A DNA stretch of 64,000 bases from Phaeodactylibacter sp. (GCF_022763345.1 NZ_JALEGS010000061.1:62001-126000); one strand, 5' to 3'. Counted from the first letter of the stretch, positions 17,108 through 25,655 are shown. Program-made: numbers and translations. The notes: generated by a model not told the origin, from the sequence alone.

Positions 17108-17536
17108 TTAGCCCAGGATTCTGGGAGGCGGGCAGGGGATAAGCGGGTGGACGGACTGATAAGGCAAAAGCATGCCGATCGATAGGGCACTGAGGCTTGT
17201 CTCGGGAGCAGAAGCGTAATGCATTGTGCTTAGCAGTCCGGTAAGGCTCAGCATGAGCCAGTTGAGGTGGAGGAGGCACTGCTCGGAAGCCTCCTGATCA
17301 AATGCGCTAAAGGTATCCAGTAAAAAAGTAATGGCTCCATGGTGCGTATGATGGTGCCCCGCATGGTGCGCCTCTTCGTGATGATGGGCATGGCCTGCAT
17401 CGTGGTGGTGCGTATGCCAGTGGACTTCTCCTCCTTCAAGGGCGTGCGCTAGCCAGTGTATCAGGGCTCCGGTGCCTGCGCCAAAAATATTGACGCTAAG
17501 GACGACGAGCAGGAGATATGTGGTGGCTTTTTTCAT
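17108..17536 (-). CDS. Small membrane protein with extreme His-rich loop
   Basis: 142 residues. An N-terminal signal or membrane segment (MKKATTYLLLVVLSVNIFGAG) is followed by a loop at about residues 37-67 holding 16 His in 31 residues, then a second hydrophobic segment (LNWLMLSLTGLLSTMHY) and a short proline-rich tail. No family is recognised. Such loops are metal-binding buffers or sensors in zinc, nickel and copper systems. It is upstream of the TonB receptor gene on the same strand, with the palindrome at 17071 between them. An inverted repeat overlaps its leader. Confidence 0.65.
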   Translation of the reverse strand: MKKATTYLLLVVLSVNIFGAGTGALIHWLAHALEGGEVHWHTHHHDAGHAHHHEEAHHAGHHHTHHGAITFLLDTFSAFDQEASEQCLLHLNWLMLSLTGLLSTMHYASAPETSLSALSIGMLLPYQSVHPLIPCPPPRILG

Positions 17537-17538
17537 GC

Positions 17539-17565
17539 GACTAAAGGAGTGTGTCTCTTTTAGTC
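17539..17565. promoter_or_regulatory. Inverted repeat in the leader of the His-rich membrane protein gene
   Basis: GACTAAAGGAG (17539-17549) pairs with CTCTTTTAGTC (17555-17565) with one G-T pair and a 5-base loop. It ends two bases before the ATG at 17536, so it would fold over the ribosome-binding region on the mRNA or serve as an operator. No U-tract follows, so it is not a terminator. Confidence 0.4.
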
Positions 17566-17660
17566 AAGGTACGGCGATTTACCGGCAGGCGGATTAAAAA
17601 CAGGGGAGATTCTTTTGCGAAAGCGGTAGATGCGGTCGATTTAGGGCTTCCCAACCTCCG

Positions 17661-19007
17661 CTATTGACGATCGGCGGCCCATTTTAAGTACCCTTCCAGC
17701 TGACTCATTAGGTAGTAAGGGAGGTTGATCAAGCGGTATTCGTATCCGGCGGGTGTCCGGGCATTCTCCACAGAGGTAGTATTATTGAGAAACCGGATGG
17801 CAAAGGGCGGTTGCCCGCGCTCCACAAACTGATGCAGAGACCGCAGCCGCCCCTGTGGCCCGGCTTTTACCTCAATCGGCAGGAGCTGCCCCTCATAGGG
17901 ATAAACCAGGTCTACCTCGGCATTAGCGTTGGCTTTTTCTCTTACCCAGAAATGGGGCTTGAAATCCTGATTGTTGTGAAGTGCAATCAACTCCTGACTC
18001 AGTAAGTGCTGCACGATAAATCCCCGGTAAAGGCTGTTTAAGTCTGCCAGGCCCAGAAACTGCGATTGGATCTGGAGGGTATGATTCAGCAATCCTGTAT
18101 CAATAAACTGAAGCCGAGGGCGTTTTTTTAAGTCAGTGATGACAGGTGGCGCAAGCTGTGTGGTGGGGTAAATTAGGCGAATCACTCTGGCCAGTTCGAG
18201 GTTTCGAAGGGCTTCGCCCACTTCTCTTGAGCCATAGTTGGAATGACCAAACCCTGCAAACTTAATCCGGTCATGCTCCATTGGCGCAGACCGGATGATG
18301 TGCCGCAGGACTTGCCGTTGCGTATTGTTACTGGCGTATTTCTCGATATCGTCCAGGTAAGCCTGCCAGAGGCTAGCATAGAGGGGCGTAAGGTCAGACA
18401 GTGGTGCGCCATCGGTGTAACGCTGTACCACTTCGGGCATCCCGCCAAGCAGAGCATATTCATGGAACAGGATACGCAACTTTTCGTGTGCAAAATCCGG
18501 AACGGGGATGTGCTGTAATGCCTGCAGTGCCCGATCCTCGCCTTTCCATTGCAGGAACTCCTCAAAATTGAGCGGGTGAAGATAATAGTAACTGACCCGG
18601 CCAACTGGGAAACTCCTGACTTCACCCAAAGAGAAATCGAGCAACGACCCGGCAGCAACGACATGAATATCCGGGCGCTCTTCGTAAAAATAGCGTAGCA
18701 GTCGGATTGCTTCCGGGCTTTCCTGAATCTCATCAATGAAGAGTAGTATTTTTGAACCTGCACCGGAAATGTTGCGCTCGAAAAAAAGAGCCTCTATCAA
18801 CTCGTTTACCTCCAGGTGCCGATGGAACAATGCCTGTATACCGGGCTTTTCAGCGTTAAGTTCAATAAAATGATCAAAGTCGCTTGCAAGCATGCGCACA
18901 AGGGTCGACTTGCCTACCTGACGGGCTCCGCGGATGAGCAGCGGCTTTCGGTTTGGGCTTTCTGCCCATAGGATCAAATCTTGTAATGCCCGGCGCTTTT
19001 TGATCAT
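17661..19007 (-). CDS. AAA_14/DUF4143 family ATPase
   Basis: 448 residues. The N-terminal P-loop ATPase has Walker A GARQVGKST (about residue 31) and Walker B ILLFIDEIQE (about residue 90), then the sensor region VVAAGSLLDFSLGE. The C-terminal third is DUF4143, related to restriction-endonuclease-like folds, with EVDLVYPYEGQLLPIEVKAG near residue 390 resembling an E-D-ExK nuclease core. The family is abundant and often mobile in Bacteroidota; a role in DNA metabolism or in toxin-like activity has been suggested, but function is not settled. Two tandem repeats lie just upstream of its start. No partner gene is seen next to it. Confidence 0.9.
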   Translation of the reverse strand: MIKKRRALQDLILWAESPNRKPLLIRGARQVGKSTLVRMLASDFDHFIELNAEKPGIQALFHRHLEVNELIEALFFERNISGAGSKILLFIDEIQESPEAIRLLRYFYEERPDIHVVAAGSLLDFSLGEVRSFPVGRVSYYYLHPLNFEEFLQWKGEDRALQALQHIPVPDFAHEKLRILFHEYALLGGMPEVVQRYTDGAPLSDLTPLYASLWQAYLDDIEKYASNNTQRQVLRHIIRSAPMEHDRIKFAGFGHSNYGSREVGEALRNLELARVIRLIYPTTQLAPPVITDLKKRPRLQFIDTGLLNHTLQIQSQFLGLADLNSLYRGFIVQHLLSQELIALHNNQDFKPHFWVREKANANAEVDLVYPYEGQLLPIEVKAGPQGRLRSLHQFVERGQPPFAIRFLNNTTSVENARTPAGYEYRLINLPYYLMSQLEGYLKWAADRQ

Positions 19008-19011
19008 AAAT

Positions 19012-19086
19012 CCAGTTTTGTAATGAATAACCCCTTATTTGTAACAAAAGTTGTAATGAATAACCCCTTATTTGTAACAAAACTGG
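19012..19086. repeat. Tandem 32-bp direct repeat flanked by 10-bp inverted repeats, upstream of the AAA_14 ATPase
   Basis: Two identical 32-bp units (19018-19049 and 19051-19082), each containing AATAACCCCTTATTTGTAAC, are spaced by 33 bp, close to three helical turns. The pair is bounded by CCAGTTTTGT (19012-19021) and ACAAAACTGG (19077-19086). The block lies 5 to 79 bp before the ATPase start, covering its likely promoter. It may be an autoregulatory binding site or a target-like sequence; which one is not known. Confidence 0.8.
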
Positions 19087-19525
19087 GTTGGTTACTTTGA
19101 GCTGGTGAAGCTCCGGGACGGATTTTTTCCCTGTCACTTAGATCTGTTAATACTTACAGGTCTAACTAAAGAGTGCCGTTAAATTGGAATAACCCTGTGC
19201 TGTACGCCTGTCTGATTGGCTATGGCAGACCGGTACAAAAGGCGAAATCTAAAGCGCTAATACATTCCGTACCTACGGCACGGATAAACTTTCGAATCCA
19301 AATTTTCTAACAATATAGCGTACCCAAAGGCACGCTAATTGTAGATTTAAAACCACTGTAATAGAGCAACAGCAAAAAAACGCTCGAAGCGTAAGAACAA
19401 ATTTGTCATTATGATGTGCCTTTAGGCACAAAATCTAGGTAAAAAAGGGTTTAGGGAGAAGGCTCGTGCCGTAGGTACGTAATGTGAAACGCTAAACCAG
19501 GAATCGCTATAATAAAACAACATCC
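19087..19525. repeat. Non-coding region with an inverted-repeat element (19262-19485)
   Basis: About 440 bp without a gene. ACATTCCGTACCTACGGCAC at 19262-19281 returns in reverse complement, with one mismatch, at 19466-19485, bracketing about 185 bp. Inside are other short hairpin motifs: AAAGGCAC (19326-19333), CGCTCGAAGCG (19381-19391) and GTGCCTTTAGGCAC (19416-19429). The arrangement is like short interspersed or MITE-like repeats seen in Bacteroidota intergenic DNA. No protein-coding pattern is seen. Confidence 0.6.
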
Positions 19526-19975
19526 ATGAGAAAAATCCTCGATGAATTTAAGGAGTTCGCGGTCAAAGGCAATATGATTGACATCGCCATCGGTGTCATC
19601 ATTGGAACGGCCTTCAACCAGGTGGTGGATACGATTGTAAAGCAGATCTTTCTGCCTCCCTTGTCGCTGTTGACCAATGGGGTCAACCTGGAGGACAAAA
19701 AGTGGGTGCTGCAGGAAGCCGTGTACGCAGATGGTACCGTCCAAACCGAGGCCATCGCAGTGGGTTACGGAAAGCTGATCGAGGTGTCCGTCGATTTTCT
19801 GATCATCAGCCTGGTCGTTTTTGGCGTGGTCAAGTTTATGAACCGCCTCAAAGGCAGGGCGCAGGATACCTCAGATACCACCGTAGCTACTCCACGGGAT
19901 ATTGAGCTGCTGAACCGGGTGACGCAGCTGCTGGAAGAGCAAAATACTTTGCTTAAAGGAAAAGCAAAGAACTAG
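19526..19975 (+). CDS. mscL: Large-conductance mechanosensitive channel
   Basis: 149 residues, slightly longer than the usual 130-140. Two membrane helices: residues about 12-45 (GNMIDIAIGVIIGTAFNQVV, the conserved pore-lining segment) and about 88-108 (VDFLIISLVVFGVVKFMNRL). The charged C-terminal helix follows. The homopentamer opens under membrane tension to release solutes during hypo-osmotic shock. The loop between helices is long, as in Bacteroidota members. Single gene, not in an operon with its neighbours. Confidence 0.97.
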   Translation: MRKILDEFKEFAVKGNMIDIAIGVIIGTAFNQVVDTIVKQIFLPPLSLLTNGVNLEDKKWVLQEAVYADGTVQTEAIAVGYGKLIEVSVDFLIISLVVFGVVKFMNRLKGRAQDTSDTTVATPRDIELLNRVTQLLEEQNTLLKGKAKN

Positions 19976-20061
19976 CTCCGCATAGGAAACTTCCGGACCT
20001 GCTGGGTGAAAACGAGACCTTTTGGTACCGGTAACCAGGCATTCCTAAACAGAGAAGCTAC

Positions 20062-23000
20062 TTACCCCGCCCGGTTCACCAGCCACTCCCGCGCATTCAC
20101 AAATGCCTGAAGCCAAGGTGATACCTCATCCTGACGGCCGGCGGGGTAGTGCGCCCAGTTCCAGGGGAAGACAGATCGCTCAATGTGCGGCATCGTAGCC
20201 AGGTGGCGGCCATCGGCGCTGACGAGCATGGCGGTGTTATAGGCACTGCCATTGGGGTTGGCAGGATAGGCTTCGTACCCGTACTTCGCAACGATGTTGT
20301 AATCGGTTTCAGCGCCCTTCAGGTCAAATTTACCCTCGCCATGGGAAATCCAAACACCCAGGGTACTGCCCTCCAGACCGGATAGCATCACGGAGTTGTT
20401 TTTGCCAATTTTCACAGAAGTGAAACCGCTTTCGTGCTTGTGGGAATCATTGAAGGCCATCAGCGGGTGCGGGTCTTGCTCCGGGTAGATGAGCCCGAGC
20501 TCCATGAATAGCTGACAGCCGTTGCAAATGCCCACCGAGAGCACATCCTCGCGTGCGAAGAAGTCTTCCAATGCCTTTTTGGCCAGCTCATTGTACTTGA
20601 AGGTGCCCGCCCAGCCTTTGGCAGAGCCCAGTACATCGGAGTTGGAGAAGCCGCCTACTGCGCCAAGGAATTGAATGTCTTCCAGCGTCTCCCTGCCAGT
20701 CATCAGGTCAGTCATGTGCACGTCCCGCACTTCAAAGCCGGCCAGGTAGAGGGCATGGGCCAGCTCGCGTTCGGAGTTGCTGCCTTTTTCGCGCAGGATG
20801 GCGGCTTTGGGTTTGTGGGCATTCTCTTTTAGCTCCGGCAGTCGGCCGCTGAAATGGGCAGGGAATTGGTACTGCAGCGGCTGTTTTTTGTAATTGGCGT
20901 AGCGCGCATCAGCCAGTCCGTTGGCCGTTTGCTTTTGGTCGAGCAGCCAGGAGGTTTCGTACCACGCGTCCCGGAGTTTTGGGATGTCGAAGGTGTGCTG
21001 CTCGTCTCCGTTCCTGATTCGTAGGGTATCTCCGGACGTTACCCTGCCGATGCGGTGGCAGGGGATGGGGAAGTCGGCAAGCGCGGCGGCGCTTTCTTCA
21101 TCTCTGAGCTGCAAGACTACACCGGCATTTTCTGCAAACAAAACCCTGACCGTATCGGGCTCCCCAAGTACACTTAGGTCAAGCTCGGCGGCGAGGCTGT
21201 TGTCGGCGAAGCACATTTCCAGCAGAGTGGTGATCAGTCCGCCGGAGGCTACGTCATGCCCGGCAACGACGGCTCCGCTTTTTATCAAGTCTTGTAGTGC
21301 ATTGAAGGTATTCGCCAGCTTTTGAGCATCCTTTACGTCGGGCCCTTTTGAGCCGATCTTATTGCGGGCCTGCGCGAAGGAGCTGCCGCCGAGGTGGAAG
21401 TCATCCTGCGAAAGGTTGAGGTAGTACACCGGGCCAGCGTCCTTTTGGAAGACCGGCTCAACAACCTTATTGATATCCGAGCAAACGCCTACCCCGGAAA
21501 TGATCACCGTACCCGGTGCCAATACATCCCCATCCGGGTATTTTTGCTTCATGGACAGGGAGTCCTTGCCGGTGGGCACGTTAATGCCGAGTTCAATACA
21601 GAAGTCAGACACCGCCTGCACCGCTTCATAGAGGCGGGCGTCTTCCCCCTCGTTGCGGCAGGGCCACATCCAGTTGGCGGAAAGGGAAACGGACTTCAGC
21701 CCTTCCTCCAGCGGAGCCCAGACGATATTGGTCAGTGCTTCGGTAATGGCATTCCTGGAACCGGCTTTCGGGTCGATCAGGGCATTGACCGGAGCGTGCC
21801 CGATGGAAGTAGCGACGCCATGTGGAGTGTCGTACCCCAGCGCCATAACGCCGCAGTTGTTCAGGGGCAGTTGCAGCGGGCCGGCGCACTGTTGTTTGGC
21901 CACCAGGCCTCCCACGCAGCGGTCTACCTTATTGGTCAGCCAGTCTTTGCAGGCCACGGCTTCCAGGCGGAGTACCTGCTCCAGGTATTCCTGAATTTTG
22001 GCAGGGTCATAATCTACGGCTTCGTACTTCCGCTCCACGGCCTGATCTTCCATGATGGTCTTCGGAGAGCTGCCAAAGAGGTCCGCCAGGTCGAGGTCCA
22101 GCGGTTTCTCAGCTCTGGATTCGGAAACGGCCGAGAAGCGCATATCGCCGGTCACTTCACCGACCACGTACATGGGGGCGCGCTCCCGTTCTGCGATTTT
22201 TTGCAGTAGCGGGATGTCCTCTGCCGCAACGATCAGGCCCATGCGTTCCTGAGACTCATTGCCGAGGATTTCCTTAGCTGATAGAGTGGGGTCGCCTATG
22301 GGCAGGGCGTCAAGGTCGATACGGCCGCCGGTTTCTTCCACCAATTCGGAAAAGCAGTTCAGGTGGCCGCCTGCGCCGTGGTCGTGAATGGCGATGATGG
22401 GGTTCTTAACGCTTTCCACGAGGTTACGTATGGTATTGGCAACCCGCTTCTGCATTTCCGGGTTGGAACGCTGCACGGCATTCAGGGTAATGCCGGTATC
22501 GAACGCGCCGGTATCGGCTGAGGAAACGGCGGCGCCGCCCATACCAATGCGGTAGTTGTCGCCACCCAGCAGCACGATTTTATCGCCTTTCCGGGGCGTT
22601 TGTTTCAGGGCCTGATCGAGGATGCCCGAGCCCACGCCCCCGGCCAGCATGATGACTTTGTCAAAGCCCAGTTGGCGGGCGTGCTCAGCGTGCTCGAAGG
22701 TGAGCAGAGAGCCGGCAATCAGGGGTTGCCCAAACTTGTTACCAAAATCAGAAGCCCCGTTAGAAGCTTTGATCAGGATATCCATAGGCGTTTGGTAGAG
22801 CCATTTCCGCTCGGGCACGGCTTTTTCCCAGGGGCGGTTTTCCATAAGGCGGGAGTAGGCGGTCATGTACACCGCTGTTCCGGCCAGAGGCAAAGAGCCG
22901 ATCCCACCTGCCATACGGTCCCGGATTTCCCCTCCGCTGCCAGTGGCTGCCCCGTTGAAAGGCTCCACCGTGGTCGGGAAGTTGTGGGTTTCGGCCTTTA

Positions 23001-23727
23001 GGGAAACGACCGTATCCACTTCTTTTTTGCTGTAGCTGGAAGGCTCGTCCGGGCGCTCAGGTGCAAATTGGCGGAGCTGTGGGCCCTTTAGGAAGGCAAC
23101 GTTGTCCTTGTAAGCGGAAACGATGCTGTTGGGATGGGCTTTGGAGGTCTTCCGGATCATGGCAAAAAGGGAGTCCGGCTGTTCCTGCCCGTCGATGACG
23201 AAGGTGCCGTTGAAAATCTTGTGGCGGCAGTGCTCGCTGTTGATTTGCGAAAAGCCGAAGACTTCCGAGTCGGTCAGCTTGCGGCCAATGCGCTCCGCCA
23301 CTTCTTCCAGATAAGCGACTTCTTCCTCGCTGAGCGCTAATCCTTCGGCGGTATTGTAAGCTGCGATATCCTCGATGGGGCGGATAGGCTCCGGTTGGAT
23401 ATTTATGGTGAACAGCTGCTGATCGAGCCTGTCAAAGCGTTGCTTCAGCATAGGGTCGAATGGCGCAGTTGCCGAGAAAGGCGTGTACTGCTCTATTCTT
23501 CGGATGCCGCTGATGCCCATATTTTGGGTGATCTCCACGGCGTTGGTACTCCAGGGAGAGACCATGGCTGCCCGCGGCCCACTGAACTGCCCGTCGATCG
23601 TCTGCTCATCAAGCTTAGGCTGATCGCCAAACAGCCAGGTGAGCTTGGCTACATCGCTGTCGGTGAGGGCGGCTGTAGCCTGAACGGCAAAAAGGATTCG
23701 TTGGGGGTCTCCGAAGAAGTGGATCAT
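20062..23727 (-). CDS. purL: Phosphoribosylformylglycinamidine synthase, long form
   Basis: 1221 residues, the fused large form that carries its own glutaminase, so separate PurS and PurQ are not needed. It converts FGAR, ATP and glutamine to FGAM in purine synthesis. The synthetase part spans about residues 130-930: SEHCRHKIFNG, LKAETHNFPTTVEPF, GGVGSGILDQ, and IHDHGAGGHLNCFSELVEE. The class I glutaminase domain is at about 960-1221, with nucleophile Cys in GICNGCQLF and the His and Glu of the triad in MPHIERSVFPW. The start at 23727 gives MIHFFGDPQR, as in Bacteroidota orthologues. A palindromic element lies 30 bp upstream of the start. Confidence 0.97.
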   Translation of the reverse strand: MIHFFGDPQRILFAVQATAALTDSDVAKLTWLFGDQPKLDEQTIDGQFSGPRAAMVSPWSTNAVEITQNMGISGIRRIEQYTPFSATAPFDPMLKQRFDRLDQQLFTINIQPEPIRPIEDIAAYNTAEGLALSEEEVAYLEEVAERIGRKLTDSEVFGFSQINSEHCRHKIFNGTFVIDGQEQPDSLFAMIRKTSKAHPNSIVSAYKDNVAFLKGPQLRQFAPERPDEPSSYSKKEVDTVVSLKAETHNFPTTVEPFNGAATGSGGEIRDRMAGGIGSLPLAGTAVYMTAYSRLMENRPWEKAVPERKWLYQTPMDILIKASNGASDFGNKFGQPLIAGSLLTFEHAEHARQLGFDKVIMLAGGVGSGILDQALKQTPRKGDKIVLLGGDNYRIGMGGAAVSSADTGAFDTGITLNAVQRSNPEMQKRVANTIRNLVESVKNPIIAIHDHGAGGHLNCFSELVEETGGRIDLDALPIGDPTLSAKEILGNESQERMGLIVAAEDIPLLQKIAERERAPMYVVGEVTGDMRFSAVSESRAEKPLDLDLADLFGSSPKTIMEDQAVERKYEAVDYDPAKIQEYLEQVLRLEAVACKDWLTNKVDRCVGGLVAKQQCAGPLQLPLNNCGVMALGYDTPHGVATSIGHAPVNALIDPKAGSRNAITEALTNIVWAPLEEGLKSVSLSANWMWPCRNEGEDARLYEAVQAVSDFCIELGINVPTGKDSLSMKQKYPDGDVLAPGTVIISGVGVCSDINKVVEPVFQKDAGPVYYLNLSQDDFHLGGSSFAQARNKIGSKGPDVKDAQKLANTFNALQDLIKSGAVVAGHDVASGGLITTLLEMCFADNSLAAELDLSVLGEPDTVRVLFAENAGVVLQLRDEESAAALADFPIPCHRIGRVTSGDTLRIRNGDEQHTFDIPKLRDAWYETSWLLDQKQTANGLADARYANYKKQPLQYQFPAHFSGRLPELKENAHKPKAAILREKGSNSERELAHALYLAGFEVRDVHMTDLMTGRETLEDIQFLGAVGGFSNSDVLGSAKGWAGTFKYNELAKKALEDFFAREDVLSVGICNGCQLFMELGLIYPEQDPHPLMAFNDSHKHESGFTSVKIGKNNSVMLSGLEGSTLGVWISHGEGKFDLKGAETDYNIVAKYGYEAYPANPNGSAYNTAMLVSADGRHLATMPHIERSVFPWNWAHYPAGRQDEVSPWLQAFVNAREWLVNRAG

Positions 23728-23757
23728 CAGCTTATGGATTTAACATTTGCGCAAAGA

Positions 23758-23881
23758 GACGGAAACAAAATGAGTTAGACCGTTTGAGGTTTTGCGAAAT
23801 TTTATAAGCAACTGAAGACTTGGAAGTTGCGTTAAAATATCGCAAAAGCCTAAATAAAGAACGGTCTAACTCATTTCCGTC
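23758..23881. mobile_element. MITE-like 124-bp imperfect palindrome
   Basis: Outer arms pair as GACGGAAA (23758-23765) with TTTCCGTC (23874-23881) and AATGAGTTAGACCGTT (23769-23784) with AACGGTCTAACTCATT (23860-23875), with a 4-base insertion in the left arm. Inner arms continue with few mismatches (TTTTGCGAAATTTTA against TTAAAATATCGCAAAA) to a loop near 23820. The trinucleotide AGA stands directly outside each end, a possible target duplication. It contains no gene and lies in the promoter region of purL. Confidence 0.65.
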
Positions 23882-24150
23882 AGACTACAAAGGTCGCTTG
23901 TTCGGGTTAAATTCCCAAGGTTTTGCGGTGGGGAGTTGGGATTTCTCTCCGGGCCGCAGCCATTGCGAAGAGAAGGGCTTTTTTATTTGCTTTTTCTTAC
24001 GATATTGAGTTTGTATTATACTGACGATTAAGTGGTTTGCCACAGCAAACCTACGCAATGTCAGCATTTACGCTGAGAAGTGGCTTGCTCCGATGTCACA
24101 AACCACTTCGTATTGCGTATACTCAAAGGTCCAAACCCGAAACACCTCTA
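23882..24150. other. Non-coding region with interleaved short inverted repeats
   Basis: No gene is supported. AAGTGGTTTG (24030-24039) is complementary to CAAACCACTT (24099-24108), and TACGCAAT (24052-24059) to ATTGCGTA (24112-24119). The pairs are interleaved rather than nested. They could be repeat remnants or a structured leader of the DUF3667 gene. Confidence 0.35.
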
Positions 24151-24891
24151 ATGACCATGACTCAGACCGCCAAGTGCAAGCGCTGCAACCATGAGCTCTC
24201 CGGTGAATTTTGCTCCGCCTGCGGGCACCCGAACAACCTGAAGCGGATCGACGGGCGCTACCTGCTGTCCGAAATAAGCAGCGTGCTCAACTTTGACAAA
24301 GGTATATTGTACACCGTTCGGGAACTGCTCCTCCGGCCCGGGGAGAGCGTGCGCCGGTACATCCGGGAAGACCGCAGCAAGTTGGTGAAGCCCGTCATTT
24401 TTGTCATCGTTTGTTCGCTGCTTTATACGCTGGCTCAGCAGTTACTGCATTTTGAGGCAGATTATGCGGAGGCCAATGCAAAGGCAGCCGGCGAGTCTGC
24501 CGTTGGGGATATACTGGTGTGGTTGCAGAAAAACTATGGTTATGCCAATATAATGATGGCGTTTTTTATAGCCTTTTGGGTTCAAATCTTCTTCCGAAAA
24601 AAGGGCTATAACTATTTCGAAGTCCTTATTCTGATGTTTTATGTGATTGGGGCAGGTATGTTGATTATGGCGGTGTTTGGAGTTGCGGAAACCTTTATTG
24701 GATTCGGCGTGCTTACCATTGGCGGAGTTTTGGCATATATTTATGGCGGTTGGGCCATAGCCCGCTTCTATGATAAGCATAAGAAAATTAATTATCTGAA
24801 AGGCTTTTTGGGCTATACCATAGGAACGTTTACGGCATTTGCTGCAGCCATCCTAATCGGCATGTTGATTGATGCGATGACTGGAATTTAG
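24151..24891 (+). CDS. DUF3667 membrane protein with N-terminal zinc ribbon
   Basis: About 246 residues from ATG 24151 (a second ATG is two codons later); an open frame upstream to 24037 has no signal-like or conserved content. The N-terminus carries two CxxC knuckles, CKRCNHELSGEFCSACG, typical of DUF3667. It is followed by an amphipathic part (RYLLSEISSVLNFDKGILYT, LLRPGESVRRYI) and about four membrane segments. DUF3667 proteins are common in Bacteroidota; function is unknown. The zinc ribbon should face the cytoplasm. It is flanked by non-coding DNA on both sides and appears to be a single-gene unit. Confidence 0.85.
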   Translation: MTMTQTAKCKRCNHELSGEFCSACGHPNNLKRIDGRYLLSEISSVLNFDKGILYTVRELLLRPGESVRRYIREDRSKLVKPVIFVIVCSLLYTLAQQLLHFEADYAEANAKAAGESAVGDILVWLQKNYGYANIMMAFFIAFWVQIFFRKKGYNYFEVLILMFYVIGAGMLIMAVFGVAETFIGFGVLTIGGVLAYIYGGWAIARFYDKHKKINYLKGFLGYTIGTFTAFAAAILIGMLIDAMTGI

Positions 24892-25039
24892 AAAGGAAAG
24901 GTCCAGAGATGTGGCTCCCTGAATTGAGGGACTTGTAGTTTACTTTTTTTAAGATTTAGAGATGAGTTAATTGCAGTGAGATCAGTTGATGAAATTATGG
25001 GTTAGAGGAAGCCGTTTTGAGCAGAAAGCTGTAAATTGT

Positions 25040-25240
25040 ATGAAAAACTACGAAATGGCGCCCAAAAGAATTAATATCGTACAAAAAGGAAGCGATACGG
25101 GGAATATTGATTATTTCAGAAGTCTCAGTAAATTGGAAAGGTTGGTTCACCTGGAGCAATTAAGAACAAAATATATGAAGTGGAGCCATGATACTGAACA
25201 AGGATTTCAAAGAGTTTATCGGGTTGTTAGAAAAGCATGA
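25040..25240 (+). CDS. Small protein coupled to the nucleotidyltransferase gene
   Basis: About 66 residues if started at 25040, or 61 from ATG 25055 (MAPKRINIVQKG); an earlier ATG at 24986 is possible. The core NIDYFRSLSKLERLVHLEQL and the ending RVYRVVRK recur in small proteins encoded just before DUF6036-type nucleotidyltransferases. It overlaps the next gene by 53 bp in another frame, implying tight coupling. By position it may be the antitoxin-like or partner subunit of a two-gene module; no activity is known to me. The surrounding DNA is AT-richer than neighbouring genes. Confidence 0.6.
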   Translation: MKNYEMAPKRINIVQKGSDTGNIDYFRSLSKLERLVHLEQLRTKYMKWSHDTEQGFQRVYRVVRKA

Positions 25241-25655
25241 AGTTAAATATTTGGTAGTTGGCGGGTACGCAACAGCCTATTATGGTTACCCAAGGTTTAC
25301 TCAGGATATCGATCTTTGGGTATGGACATCCCCGGAAAATGCCCGTAAGATTAAGCATGTACTATTAGACTTTGGTTTCGAATCTTTAGCTGTTTCAGCA
25401 TCGGATTTTGAAGAATCAGATCAAATTATTCAGTTAGGATATCCTCCGAACCGCATAGACATACTAACGACTATAGATGGTGTAGACTTTAATGATGCAT
25501 TCATTAAGCATGAGGTATTTCAGGATGAATCAGGAACGATAAAATTTATAGGCCTGCAAGATCTTATAAAGAATAAAAAAAGTACAGGCAGGCTTCAGGA
25601 TTTGGCCGATGTGGAAATGCTGGAGCGCGTTAACAGAGACAGAGAAGATCAATAA
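25188..25655 (+). CDS. Nucleotidyltransferase-fold protein (DUF6036/AbiEii-like)
   Basis: 155 residues. A minimal nucleotidyltransferase core is visible: GGYATAYYG (the GG/S motif) at about residues 25-33, then TQDIDLWV with the paired Asp of the metal site at about 38-45, and a third acidic position in NRIDILT near residue 93. Such proteins transfer a nucleotide to a protein or RNA target and in several families are the toxins of bicistronic toxin-antitoxin systems (AbiEii, MenA/MenT). The overlap with a small upstream gene fits that plan, but which partner is toxin is not established. Lower GC suggests acquisition by transfer. Confidence 0.75.
   Translation: MILNKDFKEFIGLLEKHEVKYLVVGGYATAYYGYPRFTQDIDLWVWTSPENARKIKHVLLDFGFESLAVSASDFEESDQIIQLGYPPNRIDILTTIDGVDFNDAFIKHEVFQDESGTIKFIGLQDLIKNKKSTGRLQDLADVEMLERVNRDREDQ

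Noticed and set aside
19018..19082. Tandem repeat considered as a CRISPR remnant
   Set aside because: Only two units with a 1-bp gap and no spacers, and no cas genes nearby; a regulatory repeat is more likely.
21394..22209. Open frame of 271 codons antisense to purL
   Set aside because: Shadow of a gene with unequivocal PurL motifs; no independent support.
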